NCBI GenBank assembly: GCA_035547695.1
Contig: DASZUK010000037.1
Coordinates: forward strand, 57,257 to 121,256
Reading direction: 5' to 3'
DNA from: DASZUK01 sp035547695
Lineage (GTDB): Bacteria; Actinomycetota; Acidimicrobiia; Acidimicrobiales; RAAP-2
DNA: 64,000 nucleotides
Positions 44,378 to 53,005 of this stretch are shown piece after piece (positions within the stretch are counted from its first letter, which is position 1; each line of letters starts with the position of its first letter). A program made the translations under genes and the position numbers. Below the pieces are notes generated by a model. The model was not told the DNA's origin and did not search any database. It saw only the letters and a program-made list of their open reading frames with translations.

Positions 44378-45427
44378 ATGGCCGCCATCGACGAGGCCGT
44401 CGGCCGGCTCGGCGGGTTCTTGGCCACCGCCCTCCACGACCCCGGCTGGGCCGCCGCGACCGCCCGCCTGGTGGCCGGCGGCAAGTCGAACCTGACCTAC
44501 GTCCTCTCGTCCCCGGCCGGCGAGGTGGTCCTGCGCCGCCCGCCCGGCGGGGTGCTGCTCCCGAAGGCCCACGACGTCATGCGGGAGTACCGCCTGATGA
44601 CCGCTCTGGACGGCACCGGGGTGCCGGTCCCGCGGACCCTGCTGGCCTACCCCGACGGCGACAATCCGTTGGGGGTGCCCTTCTACCTGATGGACCGGGT
44701 CGTCGGGCACACCTGCCGGATGGGGCTCCCCGACGGCTACGCCGATACCGCCGACGACCGGCGGGCCATCGGCTTCGCCCTGGTCGACACCTTGGCCGCC
44801 CTCCACCGGGTCGACCCCTACGCCGTCGGGCTCGGCGACCTGGGCCGGCCCCAGGGGTTCCTCCCCCGGCAGTTGGACCGCTGGTGGAAGCAGTGGTGGG
44901 GAGCGGGCGGCGCCGAGGAGGACGTCCTCGAACGGCTGCACCGGCAACTGGTGGAGGGGCTCCCCCAGGGCGACGCCGTCGGCATCGTCCACGGGGACTT
45001 CCGCCTCGACAACACCATGCTCCACCCCACCCGGCCGGGGGTGGTCTCGGCGGTGCTCGATTGGGAGCTCAGCACCCTGGGCGACCCCCTGGTGGACCTG
45101 GGGACCCTGCTCATGTTCTGGGCGGAGCCCGACGACGACGAGGCCATGGGAGCCGCCCGGCTGGCCGCCCCGGTCACCGCCCTCCCCGGGTTCCCCCAGC
45201 GGGCCGAGGTGGTGGACCGCTACGGCGAGGCCGCCGACACCGACCTCGGCCACCTCCGGTGGTACGTGGCCTTCGCCTACTTCAAGATGGCGGTCATCAT
45301 GCAGGGCATCGTGGCCCGGCTGCAGTCCGGGGCCCTGGTGGACCCCGAGTCCGACGGCATGGCCGATCGGGTCGTCCCCACCCTGACGGTCGGCCTGGAG
45401 GTCATCGAGGGCCGCCGGCCGGTCTGA
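44378..45427 (+). CDS. phosphotransferase family protein (APH/ACAD10-like)
   Basis: 349 residues of the aminoglycoside phosphotransferase-like kinase fold. Brenner motif HGDFRLDNTM, metal motif VLDWELSTLGDPLVDLG, and an N-lobe segment LVAGGKSNLTYVL with VVLRRPP, as in the ACAD10/11 N-terminal domain that phosphorylates 4-hydroxyacyl-CoAs and in many actinobacterial catabolic clusters. The real substrate is unknown. ATG 44378 (MAAIDEAVGRL) is chosen because the longer frame would run through the CACTCG repeats. It diverges from amidohydrolase A1. Confidence 0.85.
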   Translation: MAAIDEAVGRLGGFLATALHDPGWAAATARLVAGGKSNLTYVLSSPAGEVVLRRPPGGVLLPKAHDVMREYRLMTALDGTGVPVPRTLLAYPDGDNPLGVPFYLMDRVVGHTCRMGLPDGYADTADDRRAIGFALVDTLAALHRVDPYAVGLGDLGRPQGFLPRQLDRWWKQWWGAGGAEEDVLERLHRQLVEGLPQGDAVGIVHGDFRLDNTMLHPTRPGVVSAVLDWELSTLGDPLVDLGTLLMFWAEPDDDEAMGAARLAAPVTALPGFPQRAEVVDRYGEAADTDLGHLRWYVAFAYFKMAVIMQGIVARLQSGALVDPESDGMADRVVPTLTVGLEVIEGRRPV

Positions 45428-45485
45428 GGGAACCAGCGCGCCGGCCTATCTGACCGGGGCCGGGTCGCCGATCCGGCGACCGGTG

Positions 45486-45527
45486 TCAGGTGACCGGGCT
45501 CAGGTGACCGGGCTCAGGTGACCGGGC
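45486..45527. repeat. three perfect 14 bp tandem copies at the SDR stop codon
   Basis: TCAGGTGACCGGGC is repeated exactly three times (45486, 45500, 45514). The third copy holds the last codons and stop of the SDR on the minus strand; the other two lie downstream of its end. The unit is not a multiple of three, so the duplication lies outside the coding part. Confidence 0.85.
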
Positions 45528-46290
45528 TGAGCCCTCCGTCGACGTGGAGAGCGCTGCCGGTGATGTAGGAGGCCCGGCTCGACAGCAGGAAGCAGGCGGC
45601 GTCGGCGAGCTCCTCGGCTGTCCCCACCCGACCCATCGGGATGGCCATTCGGGTGGCCAGGTCGTCGTAGACCTGCTCCACGGTCCGGCCGGTGTTGGCG
45701 GCCAGGCGGACCCACTGGGCGCTACGGATGAACCCGACCAGGATGGCGTTGACCCGGACCCCGGCAGAGGCGAGCTCCTTGGACAGCGTCTTGGTCAGCC
45801 CCAGGCCGGCGGCCCGGGACACCGAGCTGGGCGACGACGCCGCGACCGGCGCCTTGGCCGACACCGCCAGCACGTTCACCACCGAGCCCCCGGACGCCTG
45901 GAGGCTCGGCAGGGCCAGCCGGGTGAGGCGGACGGCGGCGAGCACCTTGACGGCCAGGTCGTCGACCCACTCCTCGTCGGTGCTGTCGGCCAGCGGCTTC
46001 GCCATCGACGCCCCGGCATTGTTGACCACCCCGTCGATCCGGCCGAACCGGCCGAGGGCCGTCCCGACCAACCGCTCGAGATCAGCCGGCTGGCGGACGT
46101 CGGCCGGGACCGCCTCGACCTCGCCGCCCGCCGATCGCAGGGCGGACGCCGCCTCGGACAGCGGCCCCTCGTTCCGGGCGCACAGCACCACCTTGGCCCC
46201 TTCGGCCACCAGGCCGTGGGCCGCCGCCCGCCCCAGTCCGGCCGAACCACCGGTGACCAGGACGACCTTTCCTGCCAGTCGGAGATCCAC
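45514..46290 (-). CDS. SDR-family protein lacking the usual catalytic Tyr/Lys (paralogue S1)
   Basis: 258 residues with a typical N-terminal nucleotide motif (VLVTGGSAGLGRAAA) and VNNAGAS in the middle. At the position of the YxxxK motif the sequence is PSSVSRAAGLGLTKTLSKEL, so Tyr and Lys appear as Ser and Arg. The C-terminus SYITGSALHVDGGLSPV is normal. The protein at 58084-58854 has the same substitutions, so it is a stable subfamily rather than an error. It may bind a nucleotide without classical SDR chemistry. GTG 46290 has AGGG upstream and lies 8 nt after the P450 stop. Confidence 0.82.
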   Translation of the reverse strand: MDLRLAGKVVLVTGGSAGLGRAAAHGLVAEGAKVVLCARNEGPLSEAASALRSAGGEVEAVPADVRQPADLERLVGTALGRFGRIDGVVNNAGASMAKPLADSTDEEWVDDLAVKVLAAVRLTRLALPSLQASGGSVVNVLAVSAKAPVAASSPSSVSRAAGLGLTKTLSKELASAGVRVNAILVGFIRSAQWVRLAANTGRTVEQVYDDLATRMAIPMGRVGTAEELADAACFLLSSRASYITGSALHVDGGLSPVT

Positions 46291-46298
46291 CGGTGGCC

Positions 46299-47510
46299 CT
46301 AGCGGGCCCCTTCGCCCACCCGGGCCGGTGCGGTCACCCATCCGTTCATCAGCCCACGGACCGGGTACTGCACCGCCCGGTCGTAGTCGACCTCGTAGTT
46401 GGGCATCCGGTCCAGCACCGTGGCGGTCACCGTCTTCAGCTCCTTGCGGGCCAGCCAGGCCCCCATGCAGAAGTGGTCCCCGAACGAGAACGCGACGTGC
46501 CGGTTGGCCTCCCGGGGGCACACGAACTGGTCGGCGTCGGCGAACTCCCGGTCGTCCCGGTCGGCGGCGGCGAACATCACCAGCACCCGGTCCCCCACCT
46601 TCAGATGCTGGCCGCCCAGCTCGGTGTCCCGGGTCACCGTCCGGGCCATGGCGTGCACGGTGGCCGCCAGCCGGAGCAGCTCCTCCACCGCCGCCGGGAT
46701 CAGCTCCGGGTGGTCGATGAGCTGCCGGCGGGCCGCCCGGTCCCGGTCCAGGTACACCAGGTTGTGGCTGATCTGGTTCCCCACCGTCTCCAGCCCGCCC
46801 AGGATGAGCTGGTGGAGCATGATGAAGACGTCCTTGTCGGTGATCGCCTCCGACTCCTTCACCCCCAGGAGGTGGCTGGCCACGTCGTCACGGGGCTCCG
46901 CCTTGCGCTCCTCGATGATCTCCCACACCCGGTCCCGGACCCACTGGTCCTTGACCAGCATGTCGTCGTACTCCGGGTGCCCGGGATGGACGTAGAACAG
47001 CATGTGCTGGGGCTCCGCGAACCGGCGCCACTCCTCTGTGGGGAACCCCAGGATGCCCAGGGTGACCTTGGCCGGCACCAGCTCGGCCAGGTCGTGCACC
47101 AGGTCGAACTCCCCCTGGGCGATCACCGCGTCGAGGGCGTCGTTGGTCACCTGTGCGATCCGGTCCGACATGCCGTCGACGGCGGCGGAGGTGAAGAACC
47201 GCTGCAGCATCCGCTTGTAGTGCCGGCGGATGTCGTTGTCGTACTCCATGAACACCGTCTCGGCCTCGTACGGCGGGATGTACAGCCCGCCGCCCTTGGA
47301 CTTCTCCACCGAGAACCCCTCGGTGTCCTTCAGGACCCGCATGACGTCCTGGTACCGGCTCACCATCCAGAACCCGCCGTGGGCGGTGGAGTACGAGATG
47401 GGGTGCTCGCGGGTCTCGGCGTAGAAGTCGAACAACTGCTCCGGCGTTAGCTCGGTGGCCGCGGCGGAGTAGTCCGTCATCAGGCACTCGCTGGTCTCGG
47501 ATGGAGTCAT
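46299..47510 (-). CDS. cytochrome P450
   Basis: Monooxygenase, 403 residues. Haem ligand Cys348 is in FSFGDHFCMGAWLAR. The I-helix reads LILGGLETVGNQ, with the Gly-Gly-x-Glu-Thr version of the oxygen-activation groove. Helix K is EELLRLAATVH. Soluble class I bacterial type, needing ferredoxin and reductase. The 3Fe-4S ferredoxin gene divergently placed 107 bp away is its likely partner. Followed by the atypical SDR on the same strand. Substrate unknown. An AT-rich palindrome lies 57-67 bp upstream. Confidence 0.95.
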   Translation of the reverse strand: MTPSETSECLMTDYSAAATELTPEQLFDFYAETREHPISYSTAHGGFWMVSRYQDVMRVLKDTEGFSVEKSKGGGLYIPPYEAETVFMEYDNDIRRHYKRMLQRFFTSAAVDGMSDRIAQVTNDALDAVIAQGEFDLVHDLAELVPAKVTLGILGFPTEEWRRFAEPQHMLFYVHPGHPEYDDMLVKDQWVRDRVWEIIEERKAEPRDDVASHLLGVKESEAITDKDVFIMLHQLILGGLETVGNQISHNLVYLDRDRAARRQLIDHPELIPAAVEELLRLAATVHAMARTVTRDTELGGQHLKVGDRVLVMFAAADRDDREFADADQFVCPREANRHVAFSFGDHFCMGAWLARKELKTVTATVLDRMPNYEVDYDRAVQYPVRGLMNGWVTAPARVGEGAR

Positions 47511-47566
47511 TGGACGGCGTCTCCTCTCACCGGGGAGGGCGACCCCTCTCTCATGCCGGAAGCTCG

Positions 47567-47577
47567 CTATAATATAG
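47567..47577. promoter_or_regulatory. AT-rich palindrome between P450 and ferredoxin genes
   Basis: CTATAATATAG is a palindrome with one central base and contains a perfect TATAAT on the plus strand, 45 nt before the ferredoxin ATG. A -35 hexamer is not evident on either strand. It probably serves both divergent genes. Confidence 0.5.
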
Positions 47578-47617
47578 GCTGCTCAATGGCCTGGACAAGG
47601 CCCGAGGGAGGAACGCC

Positions 47618-47824
47618 ATGCGGGTGCACCTGGACCATGATCGCTGTCGGGAGCACGGGCAGTGCGTCTACGCGGCCCCGGCGGTCTTCGGCTGGGCCGA
47701 CGACGGGTCCATCGAGGTCCTGGACCACACCCCGCCGGACTCGATGCGGTCGGAGGTGGTCAGTGCCGCCGGCCTGTGCCCCGAGCTGGCCATCGTCGTC
47801 GAGGACGACCCCGCCGACGCCTGA
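47618..47824 (+). CDS. 3Fe-4S ferredoxin (P450 redox partner)
   Basis: 68 residues with Cys10, Cys16 and Cys54 in a C-x5-C-x37-C-P pattern, the arrangement of single 3Fe-4S ferredoxins that serve actinobacterial P450s. The N-terminus MRVHLDHDRCREHGQC and the acidic C-terminus are typical. ATG 47618 has GAGGGAGGAA upstream. It diverges from the P450 gene and converges on the SMP-30 gene. No ferredoxin reductase is in the window. Confidence 0.93.
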   Translation: MRVHLDHDRCREHGQCVYAAPAVFGWADDGSIEVLDHTPPDSMRSEVVSAAGLCPELAIVVEDDPADA

Positions 47825-47854
47825 CGGTCGCCGACCGACGGGTGCGCCCCCGGG

Positions 47855-48751
47855 TCACGCCTGGTACTGCAACCGCAATCCCGGCCGGGGCCAGCGGCAC
47901 GAGATCAACCGTCCGGTCATCGACAGGGTGAGATAGGCCGTCCGCAGGTCGTCCCCGCCGAAGCAGATGTTGGTGACCGCGCCGTCGGCCAGCGACGGGG
48001 GCAGCGTGTACTTCTCGACGCCGGATCCGTCCGGGGCGACCACGGTCACCCCGCTGTCCACCAGGGTGCCGACGCAGATGGACCCACCCGCCTCGACGGC
48101 CAGGGAGTCCAGCTCCTGCACCCCGGGCAGTCCCACGATGACGGTGTCGGGATCCACCGACCCGGTCATCATGAGGGTGCCGATGGAGCACCCTGTCGAC
48201 GGCACCGGCCGGCCCGGCCCGGTCAGCGGTCGACGGAGGACCTGCCGGGTGTCGGTCTGGGACCAGTAGAGGGTGGAGCCGTCCGGGGACAGGCCGACCC
48301 CGTTGGGGGTCACCAACCCCTCGATGGCCCGGACGATCGATCCCCCGTCCGGGGAGGCATAGAAGAGGTGGCCGTTGAAGAAGTCGGTGAACCAGAAGTG
48401 GTCGGTGGCGTCGAACACCAGGTCGTTGGGGGCCGACAGCGGGACCCCGTCGCACTCCCCGTAGAGGGTCTCCACCGGGCCGCCGTCGGGGTGCAGCCGT
48501 TGGATGCACGGGGGGAACGCCCGTTCGAGACCGCCGTTGTTGCAGATGTACAGGTACCCGTCGGGCCCGATCGCCGCCCCGTTCGGTCCCCCGCCCACCT
48601 CGGCCACCACCGAGAGCGTCCCGTCGGGCCACCGGCGCGACACCCGCCCACCCCGGATCTCCACCACCACGATCGACCCGTCCGGGAGGACGACCGGCCC
48701 CTCCGGGAAGGCCAGGCCCTCGGCCAGCACCTCGACGTCCTGCAGCTCCAT
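47855..48751 (-). CDS. SMP-30/gluconolactonase-like protein
   Basis: 298 residues of a six-bladed beta-propeller lactonase (regucalcin/gluconolactonase family). FPEGPVVLPDGSIVVVEI carries the first-blade metal Glu. GPNGAAIGPDGYLYICNNGG, APNDLVFDATDHFWFTDF and GLVTPNGVGLSPDGSTLYW are the repeated blade motifs with the metal-binding Asn and Asp. The family hydrolyses sugar or other lactones; context suggests a catabolic lactone, such as a P450/SDR product. Start ATG 48751 has GGAGGGGAA upstream. Confidence 0.85.
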   Translation of the reverse strand: MELQDVEVLAEGLAFPEGPVVLPDGSIVVVEIRGGRVSRRWPDGTLSVVAEVGGGPNGAAIGPDGYLYICNNGGLERAFPPCIQRLHPDGGPVETLYGECDGVPLSAPNDLVFDATDHFWFTDFFNGHLFYASPDGGSIVRAIEGLVTPNGVGLSPDGSTLYWSQTDTRQVLRRPLTGPGRPVPSTGCSIGTLMMTGSVDPDTVIVGLPGVQELDSLAVEAGGSICVGTLVDSGVTVVAPDGSGVEKYTLPPSLADGAVTNICFGGDDLRTAYLTLSMTGRLISCRWPRPGLRLQYQA

Positions 48752-48842
48752 CCGCCGTTCCCCTCCTGGGTACCCGCCCGGCGCATCCGATCGGCACCAA
48801 ACGGTCGACCGGCAAGGCATCCCGGTCGTCGAGATTGTGTAT

Positions 48843-48857
48843 CTGATAGGATATCGT
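48843..48857. promoter_or_regulatory. AT-rich element with ATATCGT core before the GntR operon
   Basis: CTGATAGGATATCGT lies 53 bp before the chosen GntR start, between it and the SMP-30 gene. The segment GATAGGATAT differs by one base from GATACGATAT at 36006. It may be an autoregulatory operator of the GntR protein. Confidence 0.5.
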
Positions 48858-48909
48858 CGTGCCTCGATCGGTGTCCTCCTACCCGCCGGGCCGAGGGGAA
48901 CTTCCGTCC

Positions 48910-49716
48910 ATGGTCCCGGTGGACCCCGTCTCCATCGTCGACCAGGCCACCGTGAAGATCCGGCACTCCATCGTGTCGGGAGAGCTTCCCGCCGGCCAGG
49001 GGTTCTCGATCACCAACCTGGCCTCCCAGCTCGGGGTGAGCCACATCCCGGTCCGTGAAGCCCTCCGCCGGTTGGAGACCGAGGGGCTGGTCACCCTCCG
49101 CCCCACCAGGGGGGGCGAGGTCAGGCCGATGAACCGGGACGACGTCCTCGGCATCTACCGGCTCCGGCTGCTCTTCGAACCCGACCTCGCCGTCGAGAGC
49201 GCCTCGTCGATGACCGAGGACGACCTGGCCGAGCTGACCGCCATCCTGGCCGGGCTCCGCGGGGAGATGTCGGTGGACGAGCGGATGTCGATGCACCGCC
49301 AGTTCCACTTCCGCCTGTTGGGCAACGCCATGTCCGAGTGGGACCTGCGGGTGTGGGACTACCTCTACACCGCCAACGAGCGGTACGCCCGGCTCCTCTT
49401 TGCCGTGGGCGACGACGCGGACACGGACCGCGACCACTACGAACTGCACGAACGGTTGCTCAACGCCGTCCTGTCCCGGTCCGAGGTCCAGGTCCGCCAG
49501 AGCACCACCGACCACCTCGAGCGGAACCGGGAGCACATCCTGGCGATGCTGGAGAGCTTCGGGGCGTCCGGCCCCGGCGCCCGCCCCCCCACCGGCACGC
49601 TCGGGATCGACCTGGGCGCCGAGTCGGCCAACGGACGGTCCGACCGGCGCCGGCCGGGCTCCGGGCTGGGACCGGTCGGCGACCCGTCCGGCGTCATCGG
49701 GCTCGGGCCCCGATGA
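48910..49716 (+). CDS. GntR-family transcriptional regulator, FCD type
   Basis: 268 residues. The N-terminal winged helix-turn-helix reads GFSITNLASQLGVSHIPVRE then ALRRLETEGLVTLRP. The C-terminal all-helical FCD ligand domain contains RLRLLFEPDLAVESA and the metal-site His residues around MHRQFHFRLLG. It probably senses a carboxylic acid or CoA-ester intermediate and represses the operon it starts. GAGGGGAA 9 nt before ATG 48910 supports this start; a GTG at 48859 would extend it into the ATATCGT element. Its last bases overlap the next gene. Confidence 0.9.
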   Translation: MVPVDPVSIVDQATVKIRHSIVSGELPAGQGFSITNLASQLGVSHIPVREALRRLETEGLVTLRPTRGGEVRPMNRDDVLGIYRLRLLFEPDLAVESASSMTEDDLAELTAILAGLRGEMSVDERMSMHRQFHFRLLGNAMSEWDLRVWDYLYTANERYARLLFAVGDDADTDRDHYELHERLLNAVLSRSEVQVRQSTTDHLERNREHILAMLESFGASGPGARPPTGTLGIDLGAESANGRSDRRRPGSGLGPVGDPSGVIGLGPR

Positions 49717-50219
49717 CCGAGCCGGAGGCGGTCCCGCCGCCACATCGGCCGGACCGCACGACCGACAGCCCGTTCTTCCACGTCTGCGTCGTCGTGGCCG
49801 ACCTGGAGAAGGCCACCGACCGCATGTCGGAGACCCTCGGCCTGCACTGGGGCGACGTCGTGGAGTCCGACGTCCACTTCGAGACCCCGTCGGGGCCGAC
49901 GCCGACGCAGGTCCGGTTCCGGTACTCCCTCGAAGGGCCGCCGTTCCTGGAGGTGCTGGAACGCCAGGACGGCACCCCCTGGTCGGAGGTCGGGTTGCAC
50001 CACCTCGGCCTCTGGGGCAACGGCTCCAGGGACACCTCGGCCTGGCTGGCCTCGGGGGGCTGCCCCCGGGAGACCGTGCTCATGACGCCAGACGGTGACT
50101 GGGTCGGTGGGTTGTTCCACATCCTCGACGACGGGCTCCGGATCGAGATTGTCGAGGACGAGGTCAAGCCGAGGCTGGCCCGCTACCTGGGCGGCGGCCC
50201 GTTCATCGACCAGCAGTGA
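49713..50219 (+). CDS. VOC (glyoxalase/dioxygenase fold) family protein
   Basis: 168 residues. FFHVCVVVADLEKATDRMSETLGL is a first VOC betaalphabeta unit with the metal His (first 20 residues FFHVCVVVADLEKATDRMSE), followed by VGLHHLGLWGN with another His and RIEIVEDEVKP with the third-ligand Glu region. Members are isomerases, epimerases or ring-cleaving dioxygenases; the resemblance to methylmalonyl-CoA epimerase-like proteins is only superficial. The ATG overlaps the GntR stop (ATGA). Confidence 0.82.
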   Translation: MTEPEAVPPPHRPDRTTDSPFFHVCVVVADLEKATDRMSETLGLHWGDVVESDVHFETPSGPTPTQVRFRYSLEGPPFLEVLERQDGTPWSEVGLHHLGLWGNGSRDTSAWLASGGCPRETVLMTPDGDWVGGLFHILDDGLRIEIVEDEVKPRLARYLGGGPFIDQQ

Positions 50220-51124
50220 CCGACCGTCCGGCGACCATCGGGGGCCGGGTGGCCGGCAAGCGGGTCGTGATCACGGGTTCGTCCAAGGGGCTGGGCCGGG
50301 CCTTCGCCGTCGCCCTGGCCGCTGACGGCGCCAGGGTGGTGGTCAACGGGACCGACGGGGGCGCCGTGTCGTCGGTGGTCGAGGAGATCACCGGGGCCGG
50401 GGGTACGGCGACCGGGCTGGTGGGATCGGTGGCGGACGACGCGGTGGCCGCCGCCCTGGTGGAGCGGTGCGTGGAGGCCTACGGGGGGATCGACGTGGCC
50501 ATCCCGAACGCCGCCATCGTCCACACCGTGCCCTTCGTGGACACGTCGCCCGAGGTGTTCGACCAGACCGTGGCGGTCAACCTGCGGGGCACGTGGTCCG
50601 TCTGCCAGCACGCCGCCCGAGCCATGCGGGACGCCGGGACGGGCGGACATCTGTTACTGGTGTCCTCCCGGATGGCCGTGGCCACCGGCGGCCTCCGGTT
50701 CGCGGCCGCGTACGCCGCCACCAAGGGAGCTGTCATGGGCCTCCTCTACGCCCTCAGCGGGGAGCTCGCCCCCTACGGGGTCCGGGTCAACGCCCTCAGC
50801 CCGGTGGCCCTGAGCGGGACCACGGTCCCGGCCGTCCAGGAGCTCCAGGCCGAGCAACGGGCCGCCGGACAGCCCCCGGCGTCCGCCGGCGACATGGGCC
50901 TCCACCCCCCCGAGGCCGTGGCCCCCCTCGTGGTCCATCTCTGCAGCGACCAGGCAGGCGATCTGCGCAACCAGATGATCCGGTTCGACGGGCGCCGGCT
51001 GGCCCTGTGGGCCCACCCCCGCGAAGCCCTGGTGATCGACCGGCCGGACTGGACGCCGGCCTCGGTGGCCGCCAACTTCCCGGGTCACCAGGAACCGGCC
51101 ACCCATCTGGTCCATCGGGACTGA
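50216..51124 (+). CDS. SDR-family oxidoreductase
   Basis: 302 residues. NAD(P) motif VVITGSSKGLGRAFA, NAA motif IPNAAIVH, catalytic Ser in LLLVSSRMAV and YAATK (Tyr/Lys present). A C-terminal extension (FDGRRLALWAHPREALVIDR) of about 60 residues, as in MaoC-linked or 17beta-HSD4-type SDRs, lies beyond the usual 250. GTG 50216 overlaps the VOC stop (GTGA). Confidence 0.88.
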   Translation: MTDRPATIGGRVAGKRVVITGSSKGLGRAFAVALAADGARVVVNGTDGGAVSSVVEEITGAGGTATGLVGSVADDAVAAALVERCVEAYGGIDVAIPNAAIVHTVPFVDTSPEVFDQTVAVNLRGTWSVCQHAARAMRDAGTGGHLLLVSSRMAVATGGLRFAAAYAATKGAVMGLLYALSGELAPYGVRVNALSPVALSGTTVPAVQELQAEQRAAGQPPASAGDMGLHPPEAVAPLVVHLCSDQAGDLRNQMIRFDGRRLALWAHPREALVIDRPDWTPASVAANFPGHQEPATHLVHRD

Positions 51125-51144
51125 CGGAGAACAGACAGGGCTCG

Positions 51145-51981
51145 ATGGAAAGGGCGACCGTGGCTGGACGAGTGCAAGGAAAGGTGGCCCTGGTCACCGG
51201 GGCGGGACGCAGCCAGGGCCGCAGCCATGCGGTGACGCTGGCGGCCGAGGGAGCCGACATCATCGCCGTGGACATCGGTGGCCCCATGGACGGCTACCCC
51301 TACGCCCTGGCCTCCGAGGACGACCTCGCCGAGACGGCCGGCCTGGTCAAGGAGGCCGGTCGCCAGGTGGTGGCGGTGACGGCCGACATCCGGGACCGGC
51401 CGGCCCTGACCGGGGTGGTGGCCGAAGCGGTGGCCACCTTCGGCCGGCTGGATGTGGTGGTGGCGAACGCCGCCATCGCCTACATCTCGGCCTGGTCGGA
51501 CGTGACCACAGAGATCTGGCAGCAGACGATCGACGTCAACCTGACCGGCACCTTCAACACCGTCATGGCCACCGCCCCGCACCTCATCGCCGCCGGGGGC
51601 GGTTCCGTCGTGCTGATCAGCTCGGCGGCCGGCCTGATGGCGGAGCCGTTCCTGCTGCCCTACGTGGCCAGCAAGCACGGCGTCACCGGCCTCTCCCGGG
51701 CGTTCGCCATGGAGCTGGCAGAGCACCACATCCGGGTCAACAGCGTCCATCCCGGTGGGGTCGACACCCCGATGATGGGGGGCCGGGCCGCCACCCGGGC
51801 GCTGCTGGCCCCGCTGCTGGAGGCCAACCCCAAGCTCGGGGCCGCCTTCACCGCGATGCTGCCGATCGAGACCACCCAGCCGATCGACATCAGCAAGGCC
51901 GTGCTGTTCCTGGCGTCCGACGAGTCCCGCTACGTGACCGCCCTGGCGATGACCGTGGACGCCGGGGTCACCCAGATGTAG
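51145..51981 (+). CDS. mycofactocin-coupled SDR family oxidoreductase
   Basis: 278 residues. VTGAGRSQGRSHAVTLAAEG with ADIIAVDI matches the mycofactocin-coupled SDR subfamily (TIGR03971), which carries tightly bound NAD and passes electrons to mycofactocin. The long insertion between the second strand and third helix (DGYPYALASEDDLAETA) is diagnostic of this group. Catalytic YVASK is present and the C-terminus is RYVTALAMTVDAG. The mft genes themselves are not in the window. Co-directional, 20 nt after the preceding SDR. Confidence 0.88.
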   Translation: MERATVAGRVQGKVALVTGAGRSQGRSHAVTLAAEGADIIAVDIGGPMDGYPYALASEDDLAETAGLVKEAGRQVVAVTADIRDRPALTGVVAEAVATFGRLDVVVANAAIAYISAWSDVTTEIWQQTIDVNLTGTFNTVMATAPHLIAAGGGSVVLISSAAGLMAEPFLLPYVASKHGVTGLSRAFAMELAEHHIRVNSVHPGGVDTPMMGGRAATRALLAPLLEANPKLGAAFTAMLPIETTQPIDISKAVLFLASDESRYVTALAMTVDAGVTQM

Positions 51982-52012
51982 CCGGACTGCTGCACGGCAG
52001 GAGAGGAGGAGC

Positions 52013-53005
52013 ATGGACACGGCACCACTCGGCCGGTTCGGCCTGCGGGTCGGCCGGATCGCCATCGGGACGGCCACCTTCGGGTCCAAGCACGACGTGG
52101 ACCAGTCGATGCGGCTGCTGGACGCGGCCGTCGACCGGGGGGTCAACCTGGTGGACACCTCGGACAACTACCCGATGCCGCCGCTGTCCCAGCCGGTGGG
52201 CACGGCCGAGTCCATCGTCGGCCGGTGGCTGGACCGGCGGCCCCGCCCCGACGTGGTGGTGGCCAGCAAGTGCGGCCACGTCACCTCGGCCACCGGTGGG
52301 GCGGCCACGGGCAGCCGGAAGTACGTCATCGAGTCCTGCGAGGCCAGCCTCCGCCGGCTGGGCCGGGACCACGTGGACATCTACTACCTCCACCGCCCCG
52401 ACCTCGGCGCGCCGATGGACGAGACCCTGGCGGCCGTCGACGTCCTCCACCGCCAGGGAAAGGTCCACTACTTCGGCCTGTCGAACTTCTCCGCCTGGCA
52501 GGTGGCGGTGGTGCTGCAGGAGATCGCCGGCCGGGGCTACATGCCGGTGGCCGCCCTGGAGCCCCGGTTCAACCTGCTGGCCCGGAACCCCGAGCGCGAC
52601 CTGCTGCCGCTGGCCACCGCCCTGGGCATCGGGGTCATCCCCTACAACCCGGTGGCCGCCGGCGTCCTGGCCGGGCGGTTCACCCGGGACGCCGCCGCCG
52701 GCCCGGCGTCGCGGTTCGGCATCGGCGGCCAGACCTACCGCGACCGCTACTGGTCCGACGCGGCCTTCACCGTGGCCGACGCCGTCGGCCGGGTCGCCGA
52801 CGCCCTGGGGGCCTCACCGGCCCAGGTGGCGGTGGCCTGGCTGCTCCGCCAGGACGTGGTCACCTCGGTGCTGGCCGGGGTGTCCTCGGTGGAGCAGTTG
52901 GACGACCTCGTCGGTGCCTTCGGCGTCCACCTGGAGGACGAGCACCTGTCCCTGCTGGACACCGTGTCGGAGCCGTTCGCCTACAAGGCCGGGGACGTCC
53001 GGTGA
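52013..53005 (+). CDS. aldo/keto reductase
   Basis: 330 residues of an (alpha/beta)8 NADPH-dependent reductase. VNLVDTSDNYP has the catalytic Asp/Tyr pair, VVVASKCGHV the Lys, DIYYLHRPD the His. GLSNFSAWQV and GVIPYNPVAAGVL fit the cofactor loop. GGAGAGGAGGAGC precedes the ATG. It overlaps the next gene by 4 nt (GTGA), in the GntR operon. Confidence 0.92.
   Translation: MDTAPLGRFGLRVGRIAIGTATFGSKHDVDQSMRLLDAAVDRGVNLVDTSDNYPMPPLSQPVGTAESIVGRWLDRRPRPDVVVASKCGHVTSATGGAATGSRKYVIESCEASLRRLGRDHVDIYYLHRPDLGAPMDETLAAVDVLHRQGKVHYFGLSNFSAWQVAVVLQEIAGRGYMPVAALEPRFNLLARNPERDLLPLATALGIGVIPYNPVAAGVLAGRFTRDAAAGPASRFGIGGQTYRDRYWSDAAFTVADAVGRVADALGASPAQVAVAWLLRQDVVTSVLAGVSSVEQLDDLVGAFGVHLEDEHLSLLDTVSEPFAYKAGDVR

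Noticed and set aside
48859..48909. GTG 48859 as the start of the GntR regulator
   Set aside because: It has no ribosome binding site and abuts the ATATCGT element, while ATG 48910 has GAGGGGAA at good distance. A leaderless start at 48859 cannot be ruled out fully.
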